In this document: one piece after another, positions 6,911 through 15,570 of the stretch
Layout of the letters: every line of letters starts with the position of its first letter
Position numbering within the stretch: the first letter of the stretch is position 1
DNA from: Flavonifractor sp. An92
GTDB lineage: Bacteria > Bacillota > Clostridia > Oscillospirales > Oscillospiraceae
Reading direction: 5' to 3'
Assembly (NCBI RefSeq): GCF_002159175.1
Contig: NZ_NFGZ01000008.1
Coordinates: 1 to 64,000 of the forward strand
DNA length: 64,000 nucleotides
The notes under the pieces: generated by a model
Databases searched by the model: none
The model's input: the letters and a program-made list of their open reading frames with translations, nothing else
Told to the model about the DNA's origin: nothing
Position numbers and translations under genes: made by a program

Positions 6911-7699
6911 TCAGCCCTGCTTGGCCTTGTCCCAGAGGGCGTCCAGCTCGGCCAGGGTCATCTCCTCCATGGGCTTTCCCTGGGCCTTGGCCAGCGCCTC
7001 GACCTTGGCGAAGCGGGCAATGAACTTGTCGGTGGCGCGGGTGAGGGCGGTCTCGGGGTCCACGTGGACGAAGCGGGAGACGTTCACCGCCGCGAAGAGC
7101 AGGTCGCCCAGCTCCTCCTCGATGTTGCTCTCCTGGTCCACGGCCTGGCGCAGCTCGTCCAGCTCCTCTCCCATCTTGTCCAGCGCGCCGGACACGTCGG
7201 GCCAGTCGAAGCCAGCCTTGCGGGCCTTCTTCTGGACCTTCTCGGCCCGCCACAGGGCGGGGAGGGAGCGGGCCACAGCGGAGAGGGCGTCGGTGTTGGT
7301 CGCCTGTCCCTTCTCCTTGCGCTTGAGGGCCTCCCAGTTGGACAGGACCTCGCCGGTGCCGGAAACCTCCACCTCTCCAAAGACATGGGGGTGGCGGTAG
7401 ATGAGCTTTTTGCAGATGCCGTCGGCCACGCCGTTCAGGTCGAAATGGCCCTCCTCCTGCTCCATGCGGGCGTGGAGGACCACCTGGAGCATCACGTCGC
7501 CCAGCTCCTCCCGGAGGTGCTCGGAGCTCTTCTCGTCGATGGCCTCCACGGCCTCGTAGGCCTCCTCCAGGAAATTGCGGCGGATGGACTCATGGGTCTG
7601 CTCCGCGTCCCAGGGGCAGCCCCCCGGGGCACGGAGAATGGCGACGATCCGCTCCAGATCACTTACGTCATAGGATTCTTTGTATTGAAAATCTACCAT
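6911..7699 (-). CDS. mazG: nucleoside triphosphate pyrophosphohydrolase MazG
   Basis: Hydrolyses (d)NTPs to monophosphate and pyrophosphate, cleaning the nucleotide pool. 262 residues, equal to E. coli MazG (263). Two tandem MazG helical domains are visible: the first with CPWDAEQTHESIRRNFLEE and EELGDVMLQV (about residues 30-80), the second with EEELGDLLFAAVNVSRF (about 190-205), each carrying the EExxD metal-binding motif. Unlike Bacillus YabN there is no N-terminal methylase domain. GGAG precedes the ATG by about 10 nt. Confidence 0.93.
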   Translation of the reverse strand: MVDFQYKESYDVSDLERIVAILRAPGGCPWDAEQTHESIRRNFLEEAYEAVEAIDEKSSEHLREELGDVMLQVVLHARMEQEEGHFDLNGVADGICKKLIYRHPHVFGEVEVSGTGEVLSNWEALKRKEKGQATNTDALSAVARSLPALWRAEKVQKKARKAGFDWPDVSGALDKMGEELDELRQAVDQESNIEEELGDLLFAAVNVSRFVHVDPETALTRATDKFIARFAKVEALAKAQGKPMEEMTLAELDALWDKAKQG

Positions 7700-7737
7700 A
7701 GTTCTCTGTCTCCTGCAAGCTATTTTTCCACTTTCCC

Positions 7738-9537
7738 TTATTTTATACGCAGCAGCCGGGCAATTTTGTCACCCTTGGGCATCAGCTCCAGGTCCTCCTT
7801 GGAGATGACCCGCAGCATCAGCACCAGGGCGAAGTAGACGATCACGCCCACGCCGATGGCGGCGGCGGTGGAGACGGCGTTGCCCAGGAAAGACAGGGAG
7901 GCGGCGCCGGTGGCCGCATCCACCTTCTGGAAGGCGGACATCCCGCTCAGCACCCGGGCGGCCGCGCCATAGGAGGCCCAGGCCGCGCCGCCCATGATGA
8001 CGGCGGCGATGAGGGGTTTCAGGAAGGCCTTGGTATAGCTGGGCGCGCTGGGTACTCTCCCCTTGATGATGAGGAGGTTGAGCACCGCGGCGATGGCGAA
8101 GCAGCACAGGGTACCCACCGGCGCGCCGTAGATCATGATGTTGGGGTTGCCCACCAGGGTGTAGTTGACGATGATCTTCACCACGCCGCCGATGACCACC
8201 GTCACGATGGGCAGGGTGACGATGCCGTTGGCCTGGAGGATGGAGGTGGCGATGAGCTGGATGCACACAAACATGGACGCCAGGCCCAGGATGGAGAGCA
8301 GCGGGCCGGCGATGGTGTGGTCGGTGCTGCCGCCGGTGAGGAGCCACATGATGGGCTCGCCCAGGGCGAAGAGGCCCATGCCGCAGGGCAGCGCCAGCAG
8401 TGCGCCGAAGCGGAGGGCGGACTCGGAGACCTGCCGGGCCTCCAGGTCATTGTGCCGGGCACGGGCGGCGGACACCGCCGGGATGATGCTGGCGGTGAGG
8501 GGCACCATCAGGTTGAAGGGCAGGTTGTAGATGCTCATGCACTTCTGATAGGCGCCGTAGAGACCGCGGGCGGAGTCCAGCACCGGCACCACGCTGTGGT
8601 CGGTGGCGGCGGCCTGGATGTTCTCCTGGAGGATGGTGACCGCCTTGTTGCCGATGTCGAAGAGGCCCTGGGTCTGGCTGGTGACGGTGGCGCCGCTGTC
8701 CAGGATGGACTGGAACACGTTCTGCAGCTGGCCGTTGACCAGGTTGGTGTCGATGAGGGTGACGATGGCGCTGGTGGAGGAGCTGATGGTGATGGGGATG
8801 GCCAGCTTCAGCAGGCGCACCAGGATGTCCCGGGAGGAGTCGGCCCGGTCGGTGAAGGGGCCGGGGTTGAGCCGCCGGGTGCGCCGGTGGTTGACGCTGA
8901 GGAAGATCACCGACAGGATGCTGCCCACCGACACGCCGAAGATGGCGCCCACGGCCATCATCCGGTCGCCGAAGTCCTCCGGCTGGAGGGCCAGGGAGCC
9001 GATGAAGAGGGCCAGCGCCATGCCCACAATGAGCTTGGAGGCGTTCTCCATGACCTGGGAGATGGCGGTGGGGATCATGTTCATGTGGCCCTGGGCGTAG
9101 CCCCGGAAGGCGGAGCAGCAGCAGGTGCACAGCACCGCCGGGGAGAGGGCCATGACGCACCACACCGCCTTCTCGTTCTGGAGGGCGTAGGTGGCCACCG
9201 GCTGGGCGAACACCGACATGCAGATGAAGCTGAAGGTGCCCATGGCCAGGAAGGCGAAGAAGGCGACTTTAAAGACCTTCTGCACCTGGTTGTACCGGCC
9301 CAGGGCGTTGGCCTCGGACACGGTCTTGGACAGGGCCACGGGGAGGCCTGCGGTGGAGATGGTGAGGAAGAAGCTATAAATATTATAGGCCGCTCCGAAG
9401 TCGCCATAGGCCTCGTCGGAGAGGATGATCCCCAGGGGGATCTTGTAGATGGCGCCGATGATCTTGATGATGATGGTGCTCACCATCAGGATGGCCACGC
9501 CGCCGAAGAAGGTATTCTTTTTCTGCTGACTGGACAA
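7738..9537 (-). CDS. MOP-superfamily lipid flippase (YabM/SpoVB/MurJ-like)
   Basis: 599 residues with about 14 hydrophobic helices from GGVAILMVSTIIIKIIGAIYKIPLG onward in shorter segments; the early GAIYKIPLGIILSDEA and AGLPVALSKTVSEAN are typical of the SpoVB/YabM branch of polysaccharide-type flippases. Members move lipid-linked cell-wall precursors across the membrane. Position before mazG points to a YabM equivalent; SpoVB cannot be excluded. The start appears to be TTG at 9537, with GGGGG 7 nt upstream. It follows mtaD by 12 bp. Confidence 0.85.
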   Translation of the reverse strand: MSSQQKKNTFFGGVAILMVSTIIIKIIGAIYKIPLGIILSDEAYGDFGAAYNIYSFFLTISTAGLPVALSKTVSEANALGRYNQVQKVFKVAFFAFLAMGTFSFICMSVFAQPVATYALQNEKAVWCVMALSPAVLCTCCCSAFRGYAQGHMNMIPTAISQVMENASKLIVGMALALFIGSLALQPEDFGDRMMAVGAIFGVSVGSILSVIFLSVNHRRTRRLNPGPFTDRADSSRDILVRLLKLAIPITISSSTSAIVTLIDTNLVNGQLQNVFQSILDSGATVTSQTQGLFDIGNKAVTILQENIQAAATDHSVVPVLDSARGLYGAYQKCMSIYNLPFNLMVPLTASIIPAVSAARARHNDLEARQVSESALRFGALLALPCGMGLFALGEPIMWLLTGGSTDHTIAGPLLSILGLASMFVCIQLIATSILQANGIVTLPIVTVVIGGVVKIIVNYTLVGNPNIMIYGAPVGTLCCFAIAAVLNLLIIKGRVPSAPSYTKAFLKPLIAAVIMGGAAWASYGAAARVLSGMSAFQKVDAATGAASLSFLGNAVSTAAAIGVGVIVYFALVLMLRVISKEDLELMPKGDKIARLLRIK

Positions 9538-9549
9538 CGCTGGTCCCCC

Positions 9550-10851
9550 TTATTCCCGGAAGAGCAGGGGCAGGGCGTACTCCTGCACTTCCCGCTTGAC
9601 CCGGTCGATGTCGATGGTGAGGAACTCACCGTTTTCATATATGACCTTGCCCCGGGCCATATTCATGGTCACATTGGACCCGTGGGCGGCATAGACCAGG
9701 TTGGAGATCACGTCGTGGCAGGGGGTCAGGTTCAGGGCGTTGAAGTCCACCAGGATGAGGTCGGCGTCATACCCGGCCTGGATGCTTCCGGTCTTGCGGC
9801 CCAGGGCCTTGCCGCCGTTGGCGGTGGCCATCTCCAGGGCCTCGCCGGGCAGCAGGGCCAGGGGGTCGCAGTTGGCGCCGTTCTGGAGGATGGCGGCGAT
9901 CTTCAGGTCGCCGAAGAGGTCGGTGCAGTTGTTGGAGGACACGCCGTCGGTACCCAGGGCCACGTTGACCCCGGCCTTCCGCAGGGCGGCCACCGGCGCG
10001 ATGCCGGAGCCCAGCTTCAGGTTGGACATGGGGTTGTGGATGGCGGAGATCCCCTTCTCGGCCATGATGGCCCAGTCCTCGGGGGTGGTCCACACGCAGT
10101 GGGCGGCAATGGCCCGGCCGTCCCACACGCCGTGGCGGTCCAGCACCTGGATGGGGGTGAGGCCGCCGTGGCGGGCCTTGCACTCCTCGTGCTCGGTGCG
10201 GGTCTCGGAGATGTGGACGTGCATGCCCAGGCCCTTCTCCCTGGCGTAGTTGGCCATCCACTCCCACAGGGGGGCGCTGGAGGTGTACTCGCCGTGGATG
10301 GAGGCGTCCACCAGGATCTGGCCGTTGTTGTAGCCGTGCCACTGCTCGGTCAGCTCCCGCTGGGCGGCGCAGTCGTGGACGGTCTCCGGGTCGAAGTCGG
10401 TGCCGAAGAACACGCCGCCGCAGGAGAGGTTGGCGTTGATGCCGCACGCGGCCACCCGGCCGGCGATCACATTGGTGCGCATATACATGTCGGCGATGGT
10501 GGTGACACCGGAGGCGATCATCTCGGCCAGGCCCAGGTCGGTACAGCAGGCCACGGCCCGGTCATCCCACTTGGCCTCGGTGGGGAAGATGAAGTTGTGC
10601 AGCCAGTCCTGCAGGTTATTGCCGTCGCCGTAGCCCCGCATGGCGGTCATGGGGACGTGGGTGTGGGCGTTGACGAAGCCGGGCATGAGCACATTGCCCT
10701 TGCCGTCGATCTCCCGGTCGAAGGTGCCCTGGGGGCGCTCCTGACCCACAGAGGTGATCTTGTCCCCCTCCACCGCCACAAAGGCGTCGGAGAGCACGGT
10801 GCCGGTGCCGTCCATGAGGACAGCCCGCACGTTGGAAATGAGGGTTTTCAT
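9550..10851 (-). CDS. mtaD: 5'-methylthioadenosine / S-adenosylhomocysteine deaminase-type amidohydrolase
   Basis: 433-residue metal-dependent hydrolase of the MtaD/TrzN group, expected to deaminate methylthioadenosine or S-adenosylhomocysteine. Metal ligands are seen at His63 and His65 (FVNAHTHVP), in HVHISETRTE, AAHCVW and LGTDGVSSNN, the standard amidohydrolase set. The N- and C-terminal strands form the accessory beta-sandwich (MKTLISNVRA and DADLILVDF). It lies 12 bp after a purine nucleoside phosphorylase, so the pair could deaminate and then phosphorolyse purine nucleosides. The exact substrate cannot be told from sequence. GGAGGG precedes the ATG. Confidence 0.82.
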   Translation of the reverse strand: MKTLISNVRAVLMDGTGTVLSDAFVAVEGDKITSVGQERPQGTFDREIDGKGNVLMPGFVNAHTHVPMTAMRGYGDGNNLQDWLHNFIFPTEAKWDDRAVACCTDLGLAEMIASGVTTIADMYMRTNVIAGRVAACGINANLSCGGVFFGTDFDPETVHDCAAQRELTEQWHGYNNGQILVDASIHGEYTSSAPLWEWMANYAREKGLGMHVHISETRTEHEECKARHGGLTPIQVLDRHGVWDGRAIAAHCVWTTPEDWAIMAEKGISAIHNPMSNLKLGSGIAPVAALRKAGVNVALGTDGVSSNNCTDLFGDLKIAAILQNGANCDPLALLPGEALEMATANGGKALGRKTGSIQAGYDADLILVDFNALNLTPCHDVISNLVYAAHGSNVTMNMARGKVIYENGEFLTIDIDRVKREVQEYALPLLFRE

Positions 10852-10863
10852 CCGGCGCCCTCC

Positions 10864-11688
10864 TTACATCTTCTTCAGGCAGGCCAGGACCAGGCGTGAG
10901 AACTTGTCCTTGCAGGCCTCCGCGGCCTCCAGCACTTCCTCCTCGGAGAGGGGCTGGTCCAGGATGCCGGCGGCCATGTTGGACAGGAGGGTGAAGCCCA
11001 GCACGTTCATGCCGCAGTGTCCGGCGGTGATGACCTCGGGCGCGGTGGACATGCCCACGGCGTCAGCCCCGGCCATGCGGGCGAAGCGCACCTCCGCGGG
11101 GGTCTCGTACTGGGGACCGGGGAAGTACATGTAGACGCCCTCCTTGAGGTCGATGCCCAGCTCCTTGGCGCAGTCCCGGGCCACCTGCCGCAGGGCGGGG
11201 GTGTACAGGTGGGAGGCGTCGGGGAAGCGCACGCCGAACTCGGGGAGGTTCTCGCCCCGGAGGGGGGACTCCATGAAGATCTTGATCTGGTCGGTGATGA
11301 GCATCAGGTCGCCGGCCTTCCAGTTGGTGTTGACGCATCCGGCGGCGTTGGTGACCACCAGGCTCTCGCAGCCCAGCAGACGGAGCACCCGCACGGCGTA
11401 GGACACCTCCTCGTAGGAGTAGCCCTCATAGTGGTGCATGCGGCCCTGCATGACGGCCACCTTCCGGCCCTCCAGGGTGCCGAACACCAGGCGGCCCTTG
11501 TGGCCGGGGGCGGTGGAGGCCTTGAAGTGGGGGATCTCCCCATAGGGCACCGCCACGGCGTTCTCTACCACGTCGCCGAGGAAGCCCAGGCCGGAGCCCA
11601 GCACCATGGCCACCTGGGGCTTGAAATCGCCGATGCGTCCGCGCAGATAGTCGGCGCTCTCCTGATACTGCTGAAAGGTAAAATTCAT
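10864..11688 (-). CDS. punA: purine nucleoside phosphorylase (trimeric, inosine/guanosine type)
   Basis: Splits inosine or guanosine with phosphate to base and ribose-1-phosphate. 274 residues, family length. Motifs: GSGLGFLGD (phosphate loop, about 33-41), GRMHHYEGYS, VVTNAAGCVN, YFPGPQYETPAEVR and AVGMSTAPEV, all of the low-molecular-mass trimeric PNP family. The ATG at 11688 (MNFTFQQ) has AGGAGG 6 nt upstream; a longer in-frame extension lacks support. Next gene is the deaminase mtaD, which suggests purine salvage. Confidence 0.94.
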   Translation of the reverse strand: MNFTFQQYQESADYLRGRIGDFKPQVAMVLGSGLGFLGDVVENAVAVPYGEIPHFKASTAPGHKGRLVFGTLEGRKVAVMQGRMHHYEGYSYEEVSYAVRVLRLLGCESLVVTNAAGCVNTNWKAGDLMLITDQIKIFMESPLRGENLPEFGVRFPDASHLYTPALRQVARDCAKELGIDLKEGVYMYFPGPQYETPAEVRFARMAGADAVGMSTAPEVITAGHCGMNVLGFTLLSNMAAGILDQPLSEEEVLEAAEACKDKFSRLVLACLKKM

Positions 11689-11713
11689 CGGAAACCTCCT
11701 TATTGATTGGAAC

Positions 11714-11746
11714 GGGGCGCCGGACAAAAATTCCGTCCGGCGCCCC
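11714..11746. other. perfect 12 bp hairpin without a U-run
   Basis: Arms GGGGCGCCGGAC and GTCCGGCGCCCC around a 9 nt A/T-rich loop, between the zinc-ribbon gene and the phosphorylase. Neither strand has trailing T residues, so it may be an mRNA-end or processing structure rather than a terminator. Confidence 0.6.
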
Positions 11747-11764
11747 TCGCGGTTGGATGTTGAC

Positions 11765-12157
11765 TTAAAGTTGTGCGCCGCACTCCTTGCAGAAGCGGTC
11801 GTCCCGGCCGCACATATTGCCGCAGGAGGGGCACTCCTTGGCGTTGCGCAGCACAGCAATGCGCTCTTTCACCTCGTCGATGGCGGCATTCTTCTCGTCC
11901 AGCTGCTGCAGCAGCTCGTCCATACCGCCCTCGGAGGGCTCTTTCCCGTGGTGGGTATCGTAGACCATCTGCCCCACTTCGCGCAGCAGGTCGTTCACGT
12001 CGTTTTTCAGATCAAAGATCTTCACATTCAGCTTGGCCACGTCCACCATCTGTCCGGCGTACTTGCCGGCGGAGCGGGCCGTGGTGCCAGCCGCCTCGCC
12101 CAGGTCCACCGCAGTGGCCTTCACACGCTCCAACAGCTCCTTCACGCGCTCGTCCAT
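11765..12157 (-). CDS. zinc-ribbon protein of unknown function
   Basis: 130 residues. The first 100 are an amphipathic, Ala/Glu/Lys-rich helix likely to form a coiled coil (VKELLERVKATAVDLG; LLQQLDEKNAAIDEVKERI). The C-terminus is a compact zinc ribbon with CPSCG and FCKECGAQL, two CxxC knuckles about 12 residues apart. No signal peptide or membrane segment. Good Shine-Dalgarno (GGGAGG) before ATG 12157. Function unknown; the histidine kinase gene lies 99 bp upstream. Confidence 0.8.
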   Translation of the reverse strand: MDERVKELLERVKATAVDLGEAAGTTARSAGKYAGQMVDVAKLNVKIFDLKNDVNDLLREVGQMVYDTHHGKEPSEGGMDELLQQLDEKNAAIDEVKERIAVLRNAKECPSCGNMCGRDDRFCKECGAQL

Positions 12158-12256
12158 TGGAACACCTCCCGGTTTGTCGGCTCCCGGAGCGCTCTGGCTC
12201 CGAGGCAGGTATTATTTTACACTATGGCAGGGCAAAAATCAATTGAAAGAAGGCTC

Positions 12257-14899
12257 TCAGCGCCCCCGCAGCACATCATGGAGCTTCCGCCCCATCTCGT
12301 CCAGGTCGATGGGCTTGCTGATGTGGCCGTTCATGCCGCACGCCTCACTCCGGGCCACGTCCTCGGCGAAGGCGTTGGCGGTCATGGCCAGGATGGGCAC
12401 GGTGGCCGCGTCGGGGCGGTCCAGGGCGCGGATGGCGCGGGTGGCGGCGTAGCCGTCCATGACCGGCATCTGCACGTCCATGAGGATGAGCTCGAAATAG
12501 CCGCTGGCCGAGGCCTGGAATTTCTCCACCGCCTCCTGCCCGTCCCGGGCGCTCTCCACCCGGGCGCCGGAGGCGCTCAGAAGCTCCACGGCGATCTCCA
12601 GGTTGAGGTCGTTGTCCTCCACCACCAGGATACGCCGGCCCTCCACGCCGCCGCCCAGCAGGCCGCTCTCGGCCGGGGCAGTCCCCTGCTCCCCGGCCCA
12701 AAGCTCCTCCAGGAGGTCGGCCAGGGTGGACTCGAAGAGGGGCTTGGTGAGCACCGCCCTTGCGCCCACCTCTTTCGCCTTCTCCTCCACATCGGTCATG
12801 TCGTACCCGCTCATCAGCACCACAGCGGCGCCGGGGGCAACCTCCCGCAGGCGGCGGGTGGTCTCCACCCCGTCCAGGAAGGGCATCTTCCAGTCCACCA
12901 GGCACAGGGCATAGGGGTCACTCTCGTCCTGGGCCCGCTCGGCCTTGGCCAGGGCCTCGTAGCCGTTGTCGGTCCAGTCGCAGCGCACCCCCAGCTTGCC
13001 CAGCAGCAGGGCGATGTGCTGGCAGACCTCCGGCTCGTCGTCGGCCACCAGGGCCCGCAGGTGGCGGAATTTGTCCCGGTCGGCCCGGGGCTCCTGGGCC
13101 ACCCGCCCGAAGGGCAGGGCCACCCGGAAGGTGCTGCCCTTGCCCAGCTCGCTGGAGACGGTGATGGAGCCGCCCATCATCTCGGCAAAGCGCTTGCAGA
13201 TAGAGAGGCCCAGCCCGGTGCCGCCATAGACGTGGCTGACCTGGGCGCTCTCCTGCTCGAAAGCCTCGAAGATCTTGTCATAGTTCTCCTCGGCGATGCC
13301 GCAGCCGGTGTCGGTGACCTCAAAGCGGAGCCACTGCTTCTCCGCATCGCTGGAGAGGCAGCCGATGCGCAGGGTGACCCTTCCCTCCCGGGGGGTAAAT
13401 TTGAGGGCGTTGGAGAGGAGGTTCATCAAAATCTGGTTCACCCGCAGGGAGTCGCCGTTGAGGCGCTCGTCGATGTCGCCGGTGAGGACCACCTCGAACT
13501 GGATGCCCTTGGCGGCAGCCTGGCCGTAGATGCCGTTGCTGACGCTCTCCACAAAGGTACGGAAGTCAAAGACCTCCCGCTTGAGCTCCAGCTTGCCGCT
13601 CTCGATCTTGGACATGTCCAGCACGTCGTTGATGAGGACCAGCAGGTGCTTGGAGGAGAGGCTGATCTTCTTGAGGCACTCCACCACCTTGGCCTCGTTC
13701 CCGGCGTTCTGCAGGGCGATGAGGGTCATGCCGATGACGCCGTTCATGGGGGTGCGGATCTCGTGGGACATGCGGGAGAGGAATTCGCTCTTGGCCCGGT
13801 TGGCCCGCTCGGCCCGGACAGTGGCCTCCTCCAGCTTCCGCTGGGTCTCCATGAGCTCGGTCTCGTCGGTAAAGACGGTGATATACTGCTCCTTCATACC
13901 GCTGTCCTGGTCGGCGGGGATGCGGTAGGTCTGCAGGAGAAGGATGCGCTCCTCCTCCCGCTGGGGGTGCTGGTAGCGGCAGGTGAGACTCCAGTAGGTC
14001 CGCTCCCGCTCCTGAAAGACCTCCTCCAGCATGGCCCGCTCTTCGGGGGCCATATGGTCCTTGATGCACTGGGGCTGGCTGCGGACCGTCTCGGCGTCCA
14101 GACCCAGAATGCGCCCGGCGTTTTCGGAGACATAGTCGCAGCTGCTCTCCCCGGCATTCTGGATGAGAAAGACGTTTTGGATGGTGCGGGCCAGCACGTC
14201 CAGCCTCCGGCTCTGCTGGAGGATCTCCCGCTGTTGGCGGGCCAGCTGGGTGCGGTAGACCACCAGCACCACCACGGTGGCCGCGGTGATGAGCACCGAG
14301 AAGAGGGTGGTCTGGAAGCGGATGCGGGAGGCGGAGTCCATGTAGTAGTCGAACTTGCCCCGGGCCGTCTCCATGATGAGCTCCAGGCAGCTGTTGGCGC
14401 TATTGTACCACTGGTCCACCGTCTCCTCGCAGAAGGCGTCGATCTCCTCCTCGCTGCGGTTGCCGGCCGCGGCGTAGTCCAGCAGAGTCTCGTTGGCGGC
14501 CTTGTAGTTGGCCAGCGCCTCCTCCAGGACCTCCAGGTCCTCCCGGGAGCCCAGATAGTGCTCCCGGATGCGGCTCATCGGGGTCTCCAGCATGTCGTAG
14601 TAGTCCTCCAGCTCCTGGCGGACCACCTTCGCCGTGTCCACGCCGTTCTCATCGCGCAGGCGCTCGGTGGCGATGCGGCTGTGGTCCAGGTAGCTCTGGG
14701 CGGTACCGGCGGCGTCCACCACCACAAAGGGGTGCTCGGAGATCATACGGAGCTGCTCCATGAGCCGCCCGGTGTTGAACAGGGTGGCCCCCAGAAACAC
14801 CAGCAGCAGGATCAGCAGCGAAGCGCCCGCCACCAATGCCGCCCGGCTCCGGGGTTTCCGGGTCCTCTGGGACTGCTTGCCCACTTTCCTCACGGCCAA
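12257..14899 (-). CDS. hybrid sensor histidine kinase with two receiver domains
   Basis: 880 residues. TM1 at 21-42, an extracytoplasmic helical sensor (about 43-195), TM2 at 197-215, a PAS-like region (230-345), HisKA with phospho-acceptor His379 in RMSHEIRTPMN, HATPase_c with N-box NLLSNALKF (493-501), DTGCGIA and GGTGLGLS, then REC1 (615-730, Asp669 in LVDWKMP) and REC2 (756-880, Asp808 in LMDVQMP). Both receivers keep the acidic pair, the Thr/Ser and the Lys. No HPt domain or DNA-binding partner is encoded nearby, so output is unknown. Start is uncertain: TTG 14899 sits 4 nt after GGAGG, GTG 14893 sits 10 nt after it. Signal unknown. Confidence 0.9.
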   Translation of the reverse strand: MAVRKVGKQSQRTRKPRSRAALVAGASLLILLLVFLGATLFNTGRLMEQLRMISEHPFVVVDAAGTAQSYLDHSRIATERLRDENGVDTAKVVRQELEDYYDMLETPMSRIREHYLGSREDLEVLEEALANYKAANETLLDYAAAGNRSEEEIDAFCEETVDQWYNSANSCLELIMETARGKFDYYMDSASRIRFQTTLFSVLITAATVVVLVVYRTQLARQQREILQQSRRLDVLARTIQNVFLIQNAGESSCDYVSENAGRILGLDAETVRSQPQCIKDHMAPEERAMLEEVFQERERTYWSLTCRYQHPQREEERILLLQTYRIPADQDSGMKEQYITVFTDETELMETQRKLEEATVRAERANRAKSEFLSRMSHEIRTPMNGVIGMTLIALQNAGNEAKVVECLKKISLSSKHLLVLINDVLDMSKIESGKLELKREVFDFRTFVESVSNGIYGQAAAKGIQFEVVLTGDIDERLNGDSLRVNQILMNLLSNALKFTPREGRVTLRIGCLSSDAEKQWLRFEVTDTGCGIAEENYDKIFEAFEQESAQVSHVYGGTGLGLSICKRFAEMMGGSITVSSELGKGSTFRVALPFGRVAQEPRADRDKFRHLRALVADDEPEVCQHIALLLGKLGVRCDWTDNGYEALAKAERAQDESDPYALCLVDWKMPFLDGVETTRRLREVAPGAAVVLMSGYDMTDVEEKAKEVGARAVLTKPLFESTLADLLEELWAGEQGTAPAESGLLGGGVEGRRILVVEDNDLNLEIAVELLSASGARVESARDGQEAVEKFQASASGYFELILMDVQMPVMDGYAATRAIRALDRPDAATVPILAMTANAFAEDVARSEACGMNGHISKPIDLDEMGRKLHDVLRGR

Positions 14900-14935
14900 T
14901 CGGCCTCCTTCTTGTGTGCGTTTCTTGCGCGGGAC

Positions 14936-15487
14936 TTACCCCAGCGGCCAGATCACCGCGCAGGTCTTGCCCAGCACATAGCGGGTATCCACCGCGCCCA
15001 GGGCGGGATTCCGGCTGTCGTTGGAGATGTTGCGGTTGTCGCCCATCACGAAAATCTGCCCCTCGGGCACGGTGATGTGGTCGATCTCCTGCCAGAACTG
15101 CTGCTCCATGGGCTCCAGGATATAGTCCTCCGCCAGGACCTGTCCATCCACGCTGACCGTGCCGGCGGCGTAGTCGATGTCCACGGTCTGGCCGCCCACG
15201 GCGATGACCCGCTTGACGATGGGGCCGGTGACCTCCTCGAACTCCTTGGTGAGGACCACGATGTCCCCCTGCTTCGGCTCATAACCCAGGCTCCACACCA
15301 GCATCCGGTCGCCGTGCTCCAGGGTGGGGAGCATGGAGCCTCCGTCCACGATGGTGATGCGGCCCAGGAAGGTGAACACCAGCACCACGCCCACCACCAC
15401 GGGCACGATGGCCTGGAGCCAGCCATAGAGCATCTGTCCGGCGGACGCCGGCTCTTCCTGCGGTTTCTTTTCGGGTTTTGCAGCCAT
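14936..15487 (-). CDS. lepB: signal peptidase I
   Basis: Cleaves signal peptides of exported proteins at the outer face of the membrane. 183 residues with one N-terminal membrane helix (about 24-45), catalytic Ser in VDGGSMLPTL, Lys general base in VKRVIAVGGQ and the GDNRNISNDSR box near the C-terminus. ATG 15487 is chosen for its AGGAGG 6 nt upstream. It lies between rny and the histidine kinase on the same strand. Confidence 0.95.
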   Translation of the reverse strand: MAAKPEKKPQEEPASAGQMLYGWLQAIVPVVVGVVLVFTFLGRITIVDGGSMLPTLEHGDRMLVWSLGYEPKQGDIVVLTKEFEEVTGPIVKRVIAVGGQTVDIDYAAGTVSVDGQVLAEDYILEPMEQQFWQEIDHITVPEGQIFVMGDNRNISNDSRNPALGAVDTRYVLGKTCAVIWPLG

Positions 15488-15501
15488 AAGTTCCTCCTGT
15501 G

Positions 15502-15536
15502 GAAACGGACGCCCCGGCAAAAGCCAGGGCGTCCGC
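15502..15536 (-). terminator. hairpin after rny, probable weak terminator
   Basis: Stem CGGACGCCC-GGC / GCC-GGGCGTCCG with one mismatch; the minus strand continues TTTCC, a short U-run. May give partial read-through into lepB. Confidence 0.5.
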
Positions 15537-15570
15537 CGTCGATGCAACAGATTTTCGTTTCGCCGTGTCT

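Noticed and set aside
8317-10899. 860-codon plus-strand open frame
   Set aside because: Antisense shadow of the flippase and mtaD, low complexity (Gly/His/Val), no ribosome site and no family resemblance.
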